Below are positions 22,887 through 34,171 of a stretch of 64,000 bases of DNA, in pieces. The position numbers were made by a program, and so were the translations under genes. Origin of the DNA: Orychophragmus violaceus (taxonomy: Eukaryota; Streptophyta; Magnoliopsida; Brassicales; Brassicaceae); NCBI GenBank assembly GCA_030180135.1, contig CM058233.1, forward strand, positions 60,780,500 to 60,844,499. Reading direction: 5' to 3'. The first letter of the stretch is position 1, and each line of letters begins with the position of its first letter. A model generated the notes under the pieces. That model was not told where the DNA came from. It did no database searches and saw nothing but the letters and a program-made list of their open reading frames with translations.

Positions 22887-24063
22887 TGATATACCATGGA
22901 TTTTAGGGTTTTTAACCATGGTATATGTGTCATTTATCGAGTCTTTTACTATGTTTTAGAGTCTTTTCAGGTGTTTATTAGGTACAAGCATATTTGGTGA
23001 TTATGGCACTTTCTGGAGCTAATTAGAGTATTTGGCCGAGAGATAGACTTCACTGTCAATATTCCAGAGCTGCAACGATCGACACACTCATGGCATCGAT
23101 CGTTGCAGATGCGAGATGGGCCAAACGACGGTTTAACGAAGAATAATGAAATTGCAGTTCTGCCCAGAAGTTCCTAATATTTACAAAGAAGCCCCAATTC
23201 GTGTTTTAGGTTATAAATAGAGTTTTTAAGCCATTTTTTAGGCTACGCTTTTACAACGCTTTACTTTAGTTTTATTTTATTTCAGAAAGCCTTAGGGGCT
23301 GATCTTGTTCTCGAAAGAGACTTGATTTCGAACCCCAGTTCTTATTTGATTATATGATATTTGGTTTTCTACTTATGATATTTTCTGTCTCGATGAACAT
23401 GTCTGAGTAGTTTACCTGTTAGGTTGAAGGATTCTCATTAGGGATTTCATGGAACTATAGCTTAATTAATCTGTAGAGATTTATATCTGCTAGTTCTTTA
23501 TCTAAGTTGTTCTTAATGCTTAATCTAAAGTAACTAATCAGAATTATGATGTTAGGTTGATTAATGCAGCGGAAGTTGGTTAATTTAACTAGAAAGAACC
23601 TAGATAAGCAATTAAACTTCTCGCAAACGGAAGTTTGGTTTAGGATAATTGTGAACATATCAAACTTGGAATTAAGGCTGGTTTAATCTGTTAGTTCTCG
23701 CAAACGAAAGTTTGGTTTGCTGCACTTAGACTTAGAGAATTATCGCAAAGGAATTTGGTTAATTCTATATCCGTGTTTGAGTTCTAGAACAGTTATTGAT
23801 TAGATCTAAATAGATTGATTGTTTGCGTTCCTGATTTCCTGAGAACTCCTGAAACCTAACGCTTCGTCCTCTTGCTTACAAACCCACTTTATTCGCTTGC
23901 TATTTCGTTTACTGTTTTCACACCTGTTTTGCTTAATTAAATCTGAACTACTAATAATCTATTGTGTGACTGAGAGTCCTTGTGGGATTCGATACCTTAT
24001 ATACTACGATTGCATTAACTGTGCACTTGCAGTAGAATAGGGATAAAACTTATACACCTATCA
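22887..24063 (+). repeat. 3' LTR of element B
   Basis: 1177 bp, about 99 percent like the 5' LTR. The palindrome pair is at 23076 and 23097. The preceding polypurine tract GTGTGGGGGAGT is at 22875-22886. Confidence 0.93.
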
Positions 24064-25992
24064 ATCTTCTCACACGTCAGGTGTAGTGTAATAGACGTCA
24101 CGAGCGTTGGTTTATCTTTGGCCCTAAGGTGATCAAGTTCTCTTTAAGGGAGTTTTATCTAGTAACTGGATTGAAATGTGACCCCTACGAGAAAACCTCT
24201 TCCAAAGCAGCAGAAACCGTATCAGAAGAACATGAGGGGGAGGCTGTGGACCTTTCTGACGAGCAGACCGTGGATGCACCACAAGGTATGTGGGACCAAC
24301 CCTATTTAGTAGTAGAGAGTGAATGTTATACATCACCAACCTTATTTAGTAGAGAGAGAATTTGATACATATGTAAATTGGCTTGTAAGTGTTGTAAGAT
24401 GATTTAATAAACTGTATTTTCTGCTTTTAAACAGTTGCTCCAAATCATTGGGACACATTGATTGCGTCTGGGCAGATGGGCAAAGACGGGAGTATCGATC
24501 AGCTCATCAACCGTCTGAAGTCAGGGGAAACAATGGAGGGAGATACTCGGCTGCAGCTAGCCCTTGTCATACTTGCTGACGGGGTGGTTGCCGATGAGAA
24601 TTAGTACGGAAAGGTTTCCCGTAAGACGGTTGAACTTGTCAAAGATGTGGACAAGTTTTTATCGTTTCCATGGGGCCGGAAGGCGTTTGAGCTAACCATG
24701 CTCAACTTCACGGATATGGTAGGGAATAAGGGAATGAAGGATAGGGTGACAATGGCCTTAATAAGCATGCGAGGATTCCCGATAGCAATTCAGTTGTTTG
24801 CCCTTGAAACAATAATGGAGCTACAGGCTAAGCTCCCAAGTGCATCTGCTGACTTCACCCCTCGTTCCTGCAGTGGCTTGTACAAAAAGAAGACTATCGA
24901 CTACAAAGATCTCATCAATGTCGAGAGTCTTCCCGAGGTATGATACATGATCCTTTAGGCATATTATAGTCTCCTGCGTGAATGTATACATCTATGATAT
25001 TATGCATATGAACGTATATATGAAAAAGTAAATATATTGGTGTGAACGTATATATCTTATCAAGTTATATAGCAGTTTCGTTGTTGTAGACGATGTTAAT
25101 TGACAAAGCTATGATACTTTTACAGCTTACTATAGATTCAATTCTCCATGCCTCCGGTGAAGAAGAGGATCCTAAAACGTGGGAATGGAGTGATGATGAT
25201 GAGGAGGAGGATGAGAGCATAGCTTACTTGGAAACAATCCTCAAAGAGGGTAATGCGTCCCTACAGCTAAATCGTAGGTCTTGGCCCGGAGGAGACAGAT
25301 CATGTCCTAGGGTGCTGACACCAGAGGAGATGTCAGTTTATGCGAAGAACAAAGAAGAGAAAGAACGTAAGAAGAGTGAAACGAAGGGAAAGGGAAAGAA
25401 GAGAGGCAATTGCAGCGTTGATGTCGATGGTGTCGCAGTTCCTTCTGCGAGAACGAGCTTCTCTAGAATGGATGAAGGTTGGTGGGTGAAGGAGAGGGAA
25501 GCGGTGATTGGTGAAGCCGTATCAGAATCAGTATGATGTAGTAAATCTATGTGGGTGCAAGAGTGGCGGCTGGAGGTGGAGGCCATTGTCAAGAAAACCC
25601 TTGAGACGCTTTTGAAAAAGTACCACTTAGTTAGGGTGGATAAGAAGCGGGTCATGGAAAGTAGAGAGGACGACGTGATTCCAGATGATGGCATGTGTAT
25701 CCCTGATCCTAGTTTGAAAAAAGAAGAAGAAAAAACGCGTCCACTTTGAATCTGAGGTGCTCACCGGCGTCGCTACTCCATTTATGGAGTCTTCCCAAAC
25801 AGGACGTGTCAGTGGCCGCGTTGACCCTATAGCCCGTACTAAGCGTTCCACGAGAATATCGGAGTCCGTAGGAAGTACCAGTAAAAAGTGGAAGGAGAAG
25901 AAGCAGCCGGTAATTTATTGCCCTTGTTATCTTTATGAACGTACATTTGTTGTTATACATTGCTCTAACCTTTGATGTTTAATTCTTATAGG

Positions 25993-28374
25993 AAGCGTCT
26001 GCAGGTAACGTAGCCAGGGATGTTTTGTCGGATGATTTTGTTGAGCTAAGCCCTAAAACACGTGCTAGAAATTGTCCTAAAGGTGGTGTGGCCGTAGCTG
26101 CTTCTAATGCGGCACGCAAGCAGAAGAATCGCAAGGCCAAACCGTTTCTAAGAAAGAAAAAGCGTACTAAAGAGCGTGCTACACTTTCTGAATCGACAGT
26201 CCAGGTCGATGTTGACGAAGGCGTGCCGGATAACGTCCCATCGGATGAGAGGAACGAAGCGGCAGAGGTGCTCCCTTTGGACGGAGATGGAAATCAGGCG
26301 GCCGAGGAAGAGACAATATGTACTTAGTCTAAAACTGTGAACTGTCATGTTTATTTGTGAACGTGCATTAATAAACATATGAACATTCGTTCGATAGGAA
26401 GAAGCTGAGAGCGTTAGAAGATCAAAGTCTTCGGGTCTGGATAACGTACCGCCCGAAGAAAGAAACGAGGCGGCAGATGTGTTCCCTTTGGACGGAGATA
26501 GAAATCAGGCGGCCGAGAAAGAGACGATATGAACTTAGTCTAAAACTGTGAACGGTCATGTTTATTTGTTAACGTGCATTAATAAACATATGAACATTCA
26601 TTCGATAGGAAGAAGCTGAGAGCGTTGGAAGATCTAAGTCTTCGGGTCTGGTTAACGTACCGCCGGAAGAAAGAAACGAGGCGGCATATGTGGTCACTTT
26701 GGACGGAGATAGAAATGAGGCGGCCGAGAAGCTCCTTAGCGGGAAAGAGACGGTATGGGCTTAGTCTAAATTTGTGACCGATCATTTACTTTTGTGAACG
26801 TACATCAATATATATATATATATATGAACATTCATTCGACAGGAACATGTTGAGAATGTCGAAAGATCGATGGCTAAGGAAAAATCCGGTAAACGCAAAA
26901 AGCATATCCATGGAAGACCAAGGAAGAAGAAGAAGTTGTCTAAGGAGGCGCTGGATAAGGTCTTTTCTGTCAATTGAATTTAAACACCCGAAACATATCC
27001 ACGTGAACGTGCACTATGTGAAGGCGAAATTCCCATGTGCAGGAAGTGGCTAGTCCAAGTGCAGGGGACGAAGGGGAGAATGAATAAAAATTGAACCCTT
27101 CTTCGTGTATTAACCAATCGAAGGTATGGGCTTAAGCAGGGTTTGTGAACGACCATGATTATTTGTGAACGTTCATTAATGAATGTATGATCATGCATCC
27201 GTCAGGAAGCAGGACAAACAGCGGTTGCTGAAGAAGCAGGGTCTACTATGGATGATGGTTCTAATAAGGAAGAGTCGATTAAAGAGTTGTTTGTCGAAGA
27301 CCCGTTGGCCGCATCTTATGAGGAGACGATCGATCCACCGGCCTCTTCAACAGTCTCGGTAAGATCCCTTAACATGACACAACCCGAGTAGATAAAATTA
27401 TTAAATCTTAACAAAAATCACGTACAACAGGAGCATATGGATGATGCCTTGGATCCCCTGTTTACATATGGACAGCCTCCAGAGGTAGCCAGATCCGCCT
27501 TACTTACCCCAAACCTATCTAGATATGAAACATATCTGTGAACGTACGTTACGGTCGATATACTAACATTGTTTTGCAGAATGTACCTTCTACAAATGTC
27601 GAGGAAGCTGGTGCCGCAACCGCGGATGAGAAAATCGCCCAATATGCCATGATGGAAATGGTAAAGAGCAAACCTATATTTTTGAACAATCAGAACGCAT
27701 CTATGAACGTACATTTATAAAGTCGGTCACATTTGTTTTGTAGGGTGCAGCTGCTACAACTGTTCGTAAGCCGGTGCGGTTAGAGTCTATGGAAGATCAA
27801 AGAAATGGGCGGGATTTGGGCTTGACATCAATTGACGGAGAAAACAGAAAAGCCCCTGTTCATGAGACTGTATGTGTGTAGATAAAATGTGTTTACGATC
27901 ATAAATGGCACCCGTGAACGTACACACGCTTAATATGAACGTTCATACTGTAGGAATCAGTACGCGCAACATTACAAGAGCCACCCGAGGTTGCCACTCC
28001 GTCAGTGGGGCAGGAAAAAAAATCACACGCCAGTGGTGAAGATGACAAATTTCCGCTGGTTAGTGAAGCAGACCAAGAGTCCTCTTATCGATCGCCGTTA
28101 CAGAATGTTGGGGCTCCAACTGTCACTCCCCTAGACGTGGTACCCCTGAGTGTATTCCCGGTAATCGACCTGGTAGACGATGAGACATGCGACGGGGAAT
28201 ACCCTCGGAGGGGAGACAGACAGAAAGGTCGGAACCCGATTTATGACTCCCCATTCGTCAATCTATTTAGACCGAAGAGATTAGGTGAACCTACATTACA
28301 CCCTCTCGACGACGTAACATGCGATGACACGCAGGCCGCCACCGAGGCCGCCGTGAGATTTGCAGGGAGAGAGT
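25993..28374 (+). pseudogene. Middle exons of the MULE DUF1985-Ulp1 gene
   Basis: A chain of short coding segments separated by introns that nearly all contain GAACGTNCA motifs. First exon near 25993-26318 (basic, KPFLRKKKRTKERA), then the repeated exons, then segments near 27207-27360, 27430-27486, 27581-27659, 27745-27870 and 27956-28374 (acidic, low complexity). Donors such as GAGACT/GTATGTG and acceptors ATAG or GTAG are recognisable. No domain identified; composition suggests a flexible linker between the DUF1985 and Ulp1-like parts. Exact exon edges are uncertain. Confidence 0.5.
26236..26842 (+). repeat. Tandemly duplicated exon-intron unit in the MULE gene
   Basis: Exon starts at 26398, 26609 and 26843 follow near-identical introns; the steps are 211 and 234 bp. 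Each repeated exon encodes EEAESV(R/G)RSKSSGL...ERNEAA...LDGDRNQAA-like peptide, and each intron carries GTGAACGTNCATT and ATGAACATTC. The repeated exon is about 129 nt, a multiple of three, so duplication keeps the frame. Donors of the first two units have decayed from GTATG to ATATG. Confidence 0.75.
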
Positions 28375-28463
28375 AAGTAACCTAAACCCCAATCAGCTAA
28401 CTCATTACTAGTTGACTCACTATTTATCTTATGATTAACACAAAAAACCATTACTGTTTTCAG

Positions 28464-29288
28464 GCAAATCACCTTGCGTAGTGGACTAGTTGTGACTACC
28501 TCGGTGATCAGTGAAATTGGTGATTTGGGTGTTAATCTGGATTACGAGGTTAGTTTTACTATAATGTGGGATATGTTGAGTGTTATTATAAAATAAAGTT
28601 GTACTGTATTCATAACGGAACCCTTTTATATGCACAGCAAATGCGGTTTCTATTGACGGTTGTATGGACGAGACGTGAGATGGCTTACCGTATAGCCCAA
28701 ATAACCATTGTTGATTCTCTGTTCGTGGATACGTTGGTGAGAACCTTTGAATCCTTCCAGAGTGGGTACTTTGAATCTGGTTATGGTGAAAATGCGTTCG
28801 TATTCAAGTGGCCATCACTTTTGGTTGAATACCTATTGGGTTGTCAGGAAAATGGTTTTCCCCAGATCCGTTGGGGTACAGCTGCGAAAACCATTTACAT
28901 GCCGATGAGGTGGCATGATGACAGGTGGGTTGGACTGATTGTCGATGTACAGTCCAGAAAGGTCGAACTGTTGGACACCAGGCATGGTGACAGCAATAGC
29001 GACGAGGTGGCAAAGGCAATGGCCCCATTCACGACGATGCTACCATACCTAGTGAACCAGATAGGTCGACGTAGAAGAATCACCGAACCCATTGGGTCTT
29101 GGAAGTATAGGGTACGTGATTACCTGGTGGAAAACATAGATGTTGCTGACAGTGGGCCGGTAATCGTTAAGTATCTCGAGATGCTTAGCAGCAACTGCAG
29201 CATTAACGAGGTGTGCCCGATTAATGAATCCAAGGTTCCCATAATCCGCGCCAAGTATGCCAGTGATGTGATCAACTATCTCGTTTAG
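28464..29288 (+). pseudogene. Ulp1-like (C48) C-terminal domain of the MULE gene, catalytic residues lost
   Basis: Exons 28464-28549 and 28640-29288. The last exon holds an Ulp1/SUMO-protease-like fold: KTIYMPMRWHDDRWVGLIVD then VELLDTRHG and later DVADSGPVIVKYLEML. In active family members the first block ends H-W-V and the last has D-C-G. Here these are R-W-V and D-S-G, so both the catalytic His and Cys are replaced while the Asp (LLDT) remains. The exon is otherwise open to its TAG. It is most likely the 3' end of the gene starting at 15758, whose upstream exons carry stops, so it is called a pseudogene as a whole. A non-proteolytic ancestral role is possible. Confidence 0.75.
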
Positions 29289-29761
29289 ATATCCCATTAA
29301 AATTATCCCATTAAAATGTGTATCGCGACACACCTGTGTTTTTTTTCCCCAACATGTGTCTCGGTTAATTTAACTTCGATGAATGACTATCGTTCAAGTA
29401 GAGCATAATATCGTAATTTTCAGGAATTTAACATCTTTCGACATTATTTTGTTAAAATTGCAATTTCTTTTAAAAAATTGGCGGGGAAGAATTTTCAAAA
29501 CGGTAATATCTTAATGTGAACGTTCATTTCTTTAAGACCAATGTTCATATCATTAATTTCGAACATTTAGTTCTTAAGTAAATTATTGCAGATTTAAGTC
29601 AAGTCAATATTTATTACTTTCATCTTTTCTCATGAGGACGGCATTAATAATTCCGCGTTTTTGCTCTGGTCTATTTAGTATTAATAAGGTCTTATTAATA
29701 CACATTTTCAAACACTATCCATCTATACACATTCCAAGTTTTATTGCTGTGGTAAAACATT
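29289..29761 (+). other. Intergenic DNA of the MULE
   Basis: AT-rich. A GTGAACGTTCATT copy is at about 29517, with GTTCAT remnants after it. The last 20 bp share TGTGGTAAAACA with the F-box copy B upstream region. No gene. Confidence 0.6.
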
Positions 29762-30491
29762 ATGCATCAACTACCAGAACCCCTCCAGATTGACGTCATC
29801 AACCGGATCGCTCAATCAGATGACATAATTGACCTCCTTGATGTTGGTTCCGTTTGCAAAGATTTATATGAGTTGGACCACTCGCCCGAGGTGCTCAAGC
29901 TGGCCAACATCGACTGCTTTAAGCGGGGAGCGGGGTATGTCCGGATAGGAAGCACCGGAAGGGCTTTCTTTGAAAGGTAACGTAACATGATGGAGATAGT
30001 GAAGTAGGTTTATTCGCCTTTCTATTAACGTAGCGGGACCATACTTGTATGAATCTGGTAGGTGCCTTGACGCTGGAAATTCGACGGCTTTACTGATGGA
30101 AGGCATACGTGTTGCCTTTGTCGAACGAGACTGCGACACAGCCATTTGCCTTTTGCAGAGAGGCCTCGCAACATGTCCATACAACGTGCTGGCGACAGGA
30201 TTGTGTCACTTGATGAACGGAAGATCGGCCGAAGGGTCTGACATCCTTGAGTCGTTGCGTTGGTGGGAAGATCTAGATTTCGCGAGGGGTGTTGCGCGCT
30301 GGATAGTTCGCGCCGTGGCGGCGATGAGAGAGGGGGCCCCGGTGAGGACCGATGGTGGGTTCTTCCGAACATTCCGACCACCTAGGTACCACGGGGAAGA
30401 GTGTGAATGTGGTTTTGATTGGAACGAGGAATACGTGTGCGAGCACTGTTTTGGACGTAGCGTGGCTATCAGGCTAAGGCTTATGTGGTGA
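29762..30491 (+). CDS. F-box-like gene copy 1 (two exons, intact, 214 aa)
   Basis: Exons 29762-29976 and 30062-30491 with canonical GT-AG; joined length 645 nt with no internal stop. The N-terminus MHQLPEPLQIDVINRIAQSD then LLDVGSVCKDLYEL is an F-box, the part that normally binds SKP1 in an SCF ubiquitin ligase. Exon 2 starts CLDAGNSTALLMEGIRVAF, continues with a helical repeat-like LLQRGLATCPYNVLATGLCH and LRWWEDL, and ends CECGFDWNEEYVCEHCF, a CxC...CxxC possible zinc site. The layout resembles the plant At2g35280-type F-box family. It is the best-preserved of six copies; expression unknown. Confidence 0.75.
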
Positions 30492-31206
30492 ATCAGCCTT
30501 TATGTTTTTGTGAGGTACTGAACGTTCATTCAAGATTTTCGTGAACGTTCACGGTTGTCATCTTATCCCTGTTCATTGTTACGACGTCCGGTTCAGTACT
30601 CAATTCTAATTTAGATGTACGTGTGGTATATTTTTTTGTAAGCCCGTTTTACCGCACGCCCCTTTTATATGGCATATTGTCTACAAAATATCTTTCCACA
30701 CCAAGAATCAGATCTTAATCACAATAAAAACAATATCCATACGGTTTGTATTATTAGATTTTATTAATACATAACTGCACACAGCTCGATGACACCTACC
30801 CGTAGTTAATGCTTGTAATTAAAATGTGACTGCAGTGGTTCTAAGTCTAATCGATGACAAGTACGCTTACATTATTAATTTAACTTTTTCTATCTATGTG
30901 GGATAATAAATACGGAGATTAATTGGGTTACGGATATATGTCAACTCAAACTTCAATTCTAAGGTGGGATTTACATCTCGTAATAACTGCCCTAAGAACC
31001 AATTCCAGTAATACAGACTTTCTTTTTGAAATAATTTTTATTATACCACCATCACTCAAATGGTCGGCGTAGAACATCTGGCCAGGTCTTGGTACCTCGT
31101 TCACTTCTTCTCCAATTTTGTATAAATAAGTTTACGTAAGTGCGCAGAAGGAAGCACTTCCTTCACACTTCTATCCTTTCATAGCGTGTTGTTGTGGTAA
31201 AACAAT
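30492..31206 (+). other. Intergenic DNA with motif pair and promoter of F-box copy 2
   Basis: TGAACGTTCA at 30519 and the perfect palindrome GTGAACGTTCAC at 30541 follow copy 1. TATAAATA at 31121-31128 lies 79 bp before the next ATG, and TGTGGTAAAACA immediately precedes it as in copy 1. Confidence 0.65.
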
Positions 31207-31931
31207 ATGCTTCAACTACCAGAACCCCTCCAGATTGACGTCATCAACCGGCTCGCTCAATCAAACGATATAGTTGACCTCCTCGCTGTTGGTTCTGTTT
31301 GCAACAATCTCTATGAGTTGGCCCACTCGACTGAGGTGTTGAAGGTGGCCAATATCGACCACTTTAAGTTCAGAGCGCGGTATGTCCGCATTGGAAGCAC
31401 GAGCAGGGTTTTTTTTTAAAGGTAACTTAACATGTTTGAGCAATTGCGAAAGGTTCATTCTACTCTCTATTCACGTCGCGATACTTATATGCATCTGGTA
31501 GGTGCCTTGACGCGGGAAATCCGACGGCTTTACTGATGGAAGGTATACGTGTAGCCTTCGGCGAGTGGGATTGTGATAGAGGAATTAGCATTTTGCAACG
31601 AGGCCTAACCACATGTCCATACAACGTCTTGGTGACAGGAATGTGTCATGTTATGAACGGCAGGTCTGACGAAGGGTCTGATATCTTAGAAACATTGCGT
31701 TGGTGGGACGATATAGTGTTTGCGTCGGGTTTAGGGCGCTGGATTGTGCGCGCGGTCGCGGCTATGAGGGATAGGGATCCATTCTGGATCGACGGCGGGT
31801 TCATCCGAAAGTACAGGCCTCCTAGGTACCACGGGAAAGAGTGCCAGTGTGATTTTGATTACAGTGGATGGTTCGCATGAGAGCACTGCTACACCCGAAG
31901 CGTTTCTAACAGGCTTAGGCTTCTATTTTAA
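31207..31931 (+). pseudogene. F-box-like gene copy 2, two stops
   Basis: Exons 31207-31421 and 31502-31931. Very like copy 1 (MLQLPEPLQIDVINRLAQSN; CLDAGNPTALLMEGIRVAFG). A TAA replaces the GAA codon at the end of exon 1, and a TGA replaces the first Cys of the terminal CxxC in exon 2 (near 31878), after which EHCYTRSVSNRLRL still follows. Recently dead, since everything else is open. Confidence 0.8.
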
Positions 31932-32611
31932 ATTTTCGGGTTTAATATGCATGACTTTCTGCTTTTTGGTTAATTTGTGAACGTTCATAAACTTTGTAAT
32001 ACGTTCACAGATTGTAATATAAGCCATTTGTTCAACAAGTTGGCGTATCGCTTTACGTTAACATTAAAGTAGGTTGTGTACGACTGTTTAATGCCACGTT
32101 CATGTATGCTTACCTTTTACACTGTTTTGTAATCTATCCAAGTAATCCATTAAGTGGACCACTGCTCTAATTTTTGACATTTACAATTTGGTTATGGACG
32201 TTCATAAGAGAGAAACCTCGTTCATGTTAACTCATTATTGTACTATGCATTGTAAAAAACGAATGGTGCAAGTGCTGTAATAACTACTACTTTGGCACAC
32301 CTCTCCATAATTATAGAAGTGTAATTATTGCTATTGAAAAGTTGTATAGGAGGGGGTTTGCGGTCAAATCGATGATGAAAACATTAACTATCTTAACTAT
32401 TTATTCCATGTGGAACTTAAATGGGGGCAGGTGTACGTTAAATCAGACTTAAATTACAGTGACCCCCGATTGGCTACACACACCTTCAGAAAGGATAAAC
32501 ATCCAACTTCTAGATACACCTTATTTTTAGTATAAGTAAGGTGATACATCCAACTAATCTGGCAAACTAATCACAGTTCTATACATTGACTTCTACTTTC
32601 CTTTCCAAAGC
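31932..32611 (+). other. Intergenic DNA with motif pair and promoter of F-box copy 3
   Basis: TGAACGTTCA at 31978 and ACGTTCACAG near 32001 follow copy 2. A TATAAGTA at 32531-32538 lies about 75 bp before the next ATG. No gene. Confidence 0.6.
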
Positions 32612-33325
32612 ATGCAGTTTCTGCCACAAGAACTCCAGCTAGACGTCACTGAACGTCTCGCTAAGTCCAGGCATATAGTCGACTTCCTATCCGTTTGAAG
32701 TGTCAACAAACAGATGTATGAATACACTCGCTTGCCAGAAGTTCTGAGGTTGGCAAACATAGACCACTTCATGTTCAATGCGGAATATATTTGCATGGGT
32801 AGCACAGGCAGGCCATTATTCGACCGGTAAACAACTTTGTAACTTAATATGTTGATTGATAGATATGCCGAAGCGATCAAAATTTAAACTGAATACTTTT
32901 CTAGGTGCCTAAGTGCCGGGAATCCAACAGCATTCCTCATGGAAGGTGTTTGTGTCGCTTTTCTGGAGCGTGATTGCGATCGGGGCATAAACATTTTACA
33001 AAGAGGACTAACCTCGTGTCCATACAATATACTCGCCACGAGAATAATGGTTGGCAGGTCTGACGAAGGGTCTGACATCTTAGAGAAGTTGCGTTGGTGG
33101 GAAGATATTATGTTTGCGGCGTGTGTTGCGCGTTGGATGGTGGAGGCCATAAGGGCTATGAGGGGTGTGTCCATTAGCAGGCCATACGGAGGGTTCTACA
33201 GAACTTTCAAAGCGCCAAGATACTACGGGCAGAAGTGTGAATGCGGCTTTGACTTCACTAGGGAATTCGACTGCGAAAACTGTTTTGCGGTAAGCGTGTC
33301 CAACAAGCTAATGATTCTGTGGTAA
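32612..33325 (+). pseudogene. F-box-like gene copy 3, one stop
   Basis: Exons 32612-32826 and 32905-33325. F-box region MQFLPQELQLDVTERLAKSR, interrupted by TGA near 32697 (in the LLSVGSV-equivalent, now SV-stop-SV). Exon 2 is open: CLSAGNPTAFLMEGVCVAFL, LRWWEDIMFAACVARW, CECGFDFTREFDCENCF. About five residues are missing after NILAT compared with copy 1. Confidence 0.78.
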
Positions 33326-34171
33326 CCCGTTTGGATTAGTACAAATCAATCCTATTATGGTCAGTAGCACAATATATGTGAACGTTCACTTTGAACTTTA
33401 GAACGTTCACACCTATGACGGAATATTTTAAGGTTAAGCAACTTTCTTATTTTATTGTCATCTTTTTGTGTATCAATATGTAAGGATAATGTATGATGTT
33501 TTATAATATAGTGTTTGCCGCGCGTAATATATACTACTACTCTTTCGTAAAGAAAGATCTTCTTGGATTCTGCAATTGAATTAAGAAATAATTAATACCA
33601 TACTAACCGGTCACGCGCAACAATCTGCAGTATTCTTGAAATTCTCAATTTTGAAGCATTAAATAGTCAAAGTTGCATAGATAATTTAAAACATTACTCG
33701 TAGTGAAACGAATATTGTTTTAAGAACCGCAAACATTATGAAACAGAGGTATTATCCTATATTCATTAACTGACCAACCATAGTTGTTGGATTTGTTTAA
33801 AGCTTCCTTTTATGATCAGTAGTATTATATAGGTGAACGTTCATTTTGTGCTTCTCGACGTTCACAAGCAAGACGGATTATTTTATGTCTAAGCAAGTTT
33901 CCTATTTTGGTGCAGTCTTATAATATAAGAATGTGTAATGATAATATATGATGTTTTATAATCTGGTGTTTGCGCCAGGCGAGATAAGTCCAAAAACTCA
34001 TAAATGTCCAACCTTGGTTGTTGTAATGTATGGGTGGACTAGTTAAACCCATTAAATATCTTTACAACCACTGCCAACCACCAAAGCATCCATCGCGTCT
34101 ATAAAAACATCAGGTCGAGCTTCTGTTTTTCGGAAAATCTTTCTACTAATATTATTGAATCTAAAATCAAA
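33326..34171 (+). other. Intergenic DNA with two motif pairs and promoter of F-box copy 4
   Basis: GTGAACGTTCAC at 33378 pairs with GAACGTTCAC at 33401; a second pair is TGAACGTTCA at 33834 and GACGTTCACA at 33856, so the downstream block appears duplicated (GATAATGTATGATGTTTTATA occurs in similar form near 33485 and 33940). TATAAAAA at 34100-34107 is 72 bp before the next ATG. Confidence 0.65.

Larger units (their letters stand above)
16404..24063 (+). mobile_element. Athila-type element B, young, non-autonomous, with ATHILA ORF-1
   Basis: Complete 7660-bp element with LTRs at 16404-17591 and 22887-24063 and a perfect 5-bp target duplication ATCTT (16399-16403 and 24064-24068) inside an exon of the MULE DUF1985 gene. 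Removing it restores the reading VHDLLTRQV. It has a tRNA-Asp primer site, a shortened gag-like ORF, an ATHILA ORF-1-type ORF and a purine tract, but no protease, RT, RNase H or integrase. The two LTRs differ by about 11 substitutions and one 11-bp indel, so insertion is recent. Confidence 0.93.
15758..25912 (+). pseudogene. DUF1985 gene of the MULE, 5' exons, interrupted by element B
   Basis: Proposed exons: 15758-15791; 16135-16403 joined to 24069-24285 (split by element B); 24435-24937; 25090-25912. The N-terminus reads MVSRRDAFAD, then PPFEYDDDVCDPRLPERWF, HYPTGRKLHSYSK, SQFGKLFDISLRKLAFSGQL, and after the insertion RWFIFGPKVIKFSLREFYLV, then LVTGLKC. This is the DUF1985 domain known from MULE-borne Ulp1-family proteins. 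Exon 3 continues LQLALVILADGV...FLSFPWGRKAFELT. Stops: TAG near 24086, TAG near 24602, TGA at 25534; a shift in an A-rich run near 25735. Splice sites are canonical GT-AG. It runs toward the Ulp1-like exons at 28464-29288, probably one gene. Intron sequences contain GAACGTNCAT motifs. Confidence 0.78.

Noticed and set aside
26812..26826. TATATATATATATA as a promoter
   Set aside because: It lies inside an intron of the repeated exon unit and is a simple dinucleotide repeat.
28804..29333. Three minus-strand ORFs opposite the Ulp1-like exon
   Set aside because: Antisense shadows of the Ulp1-like domain.
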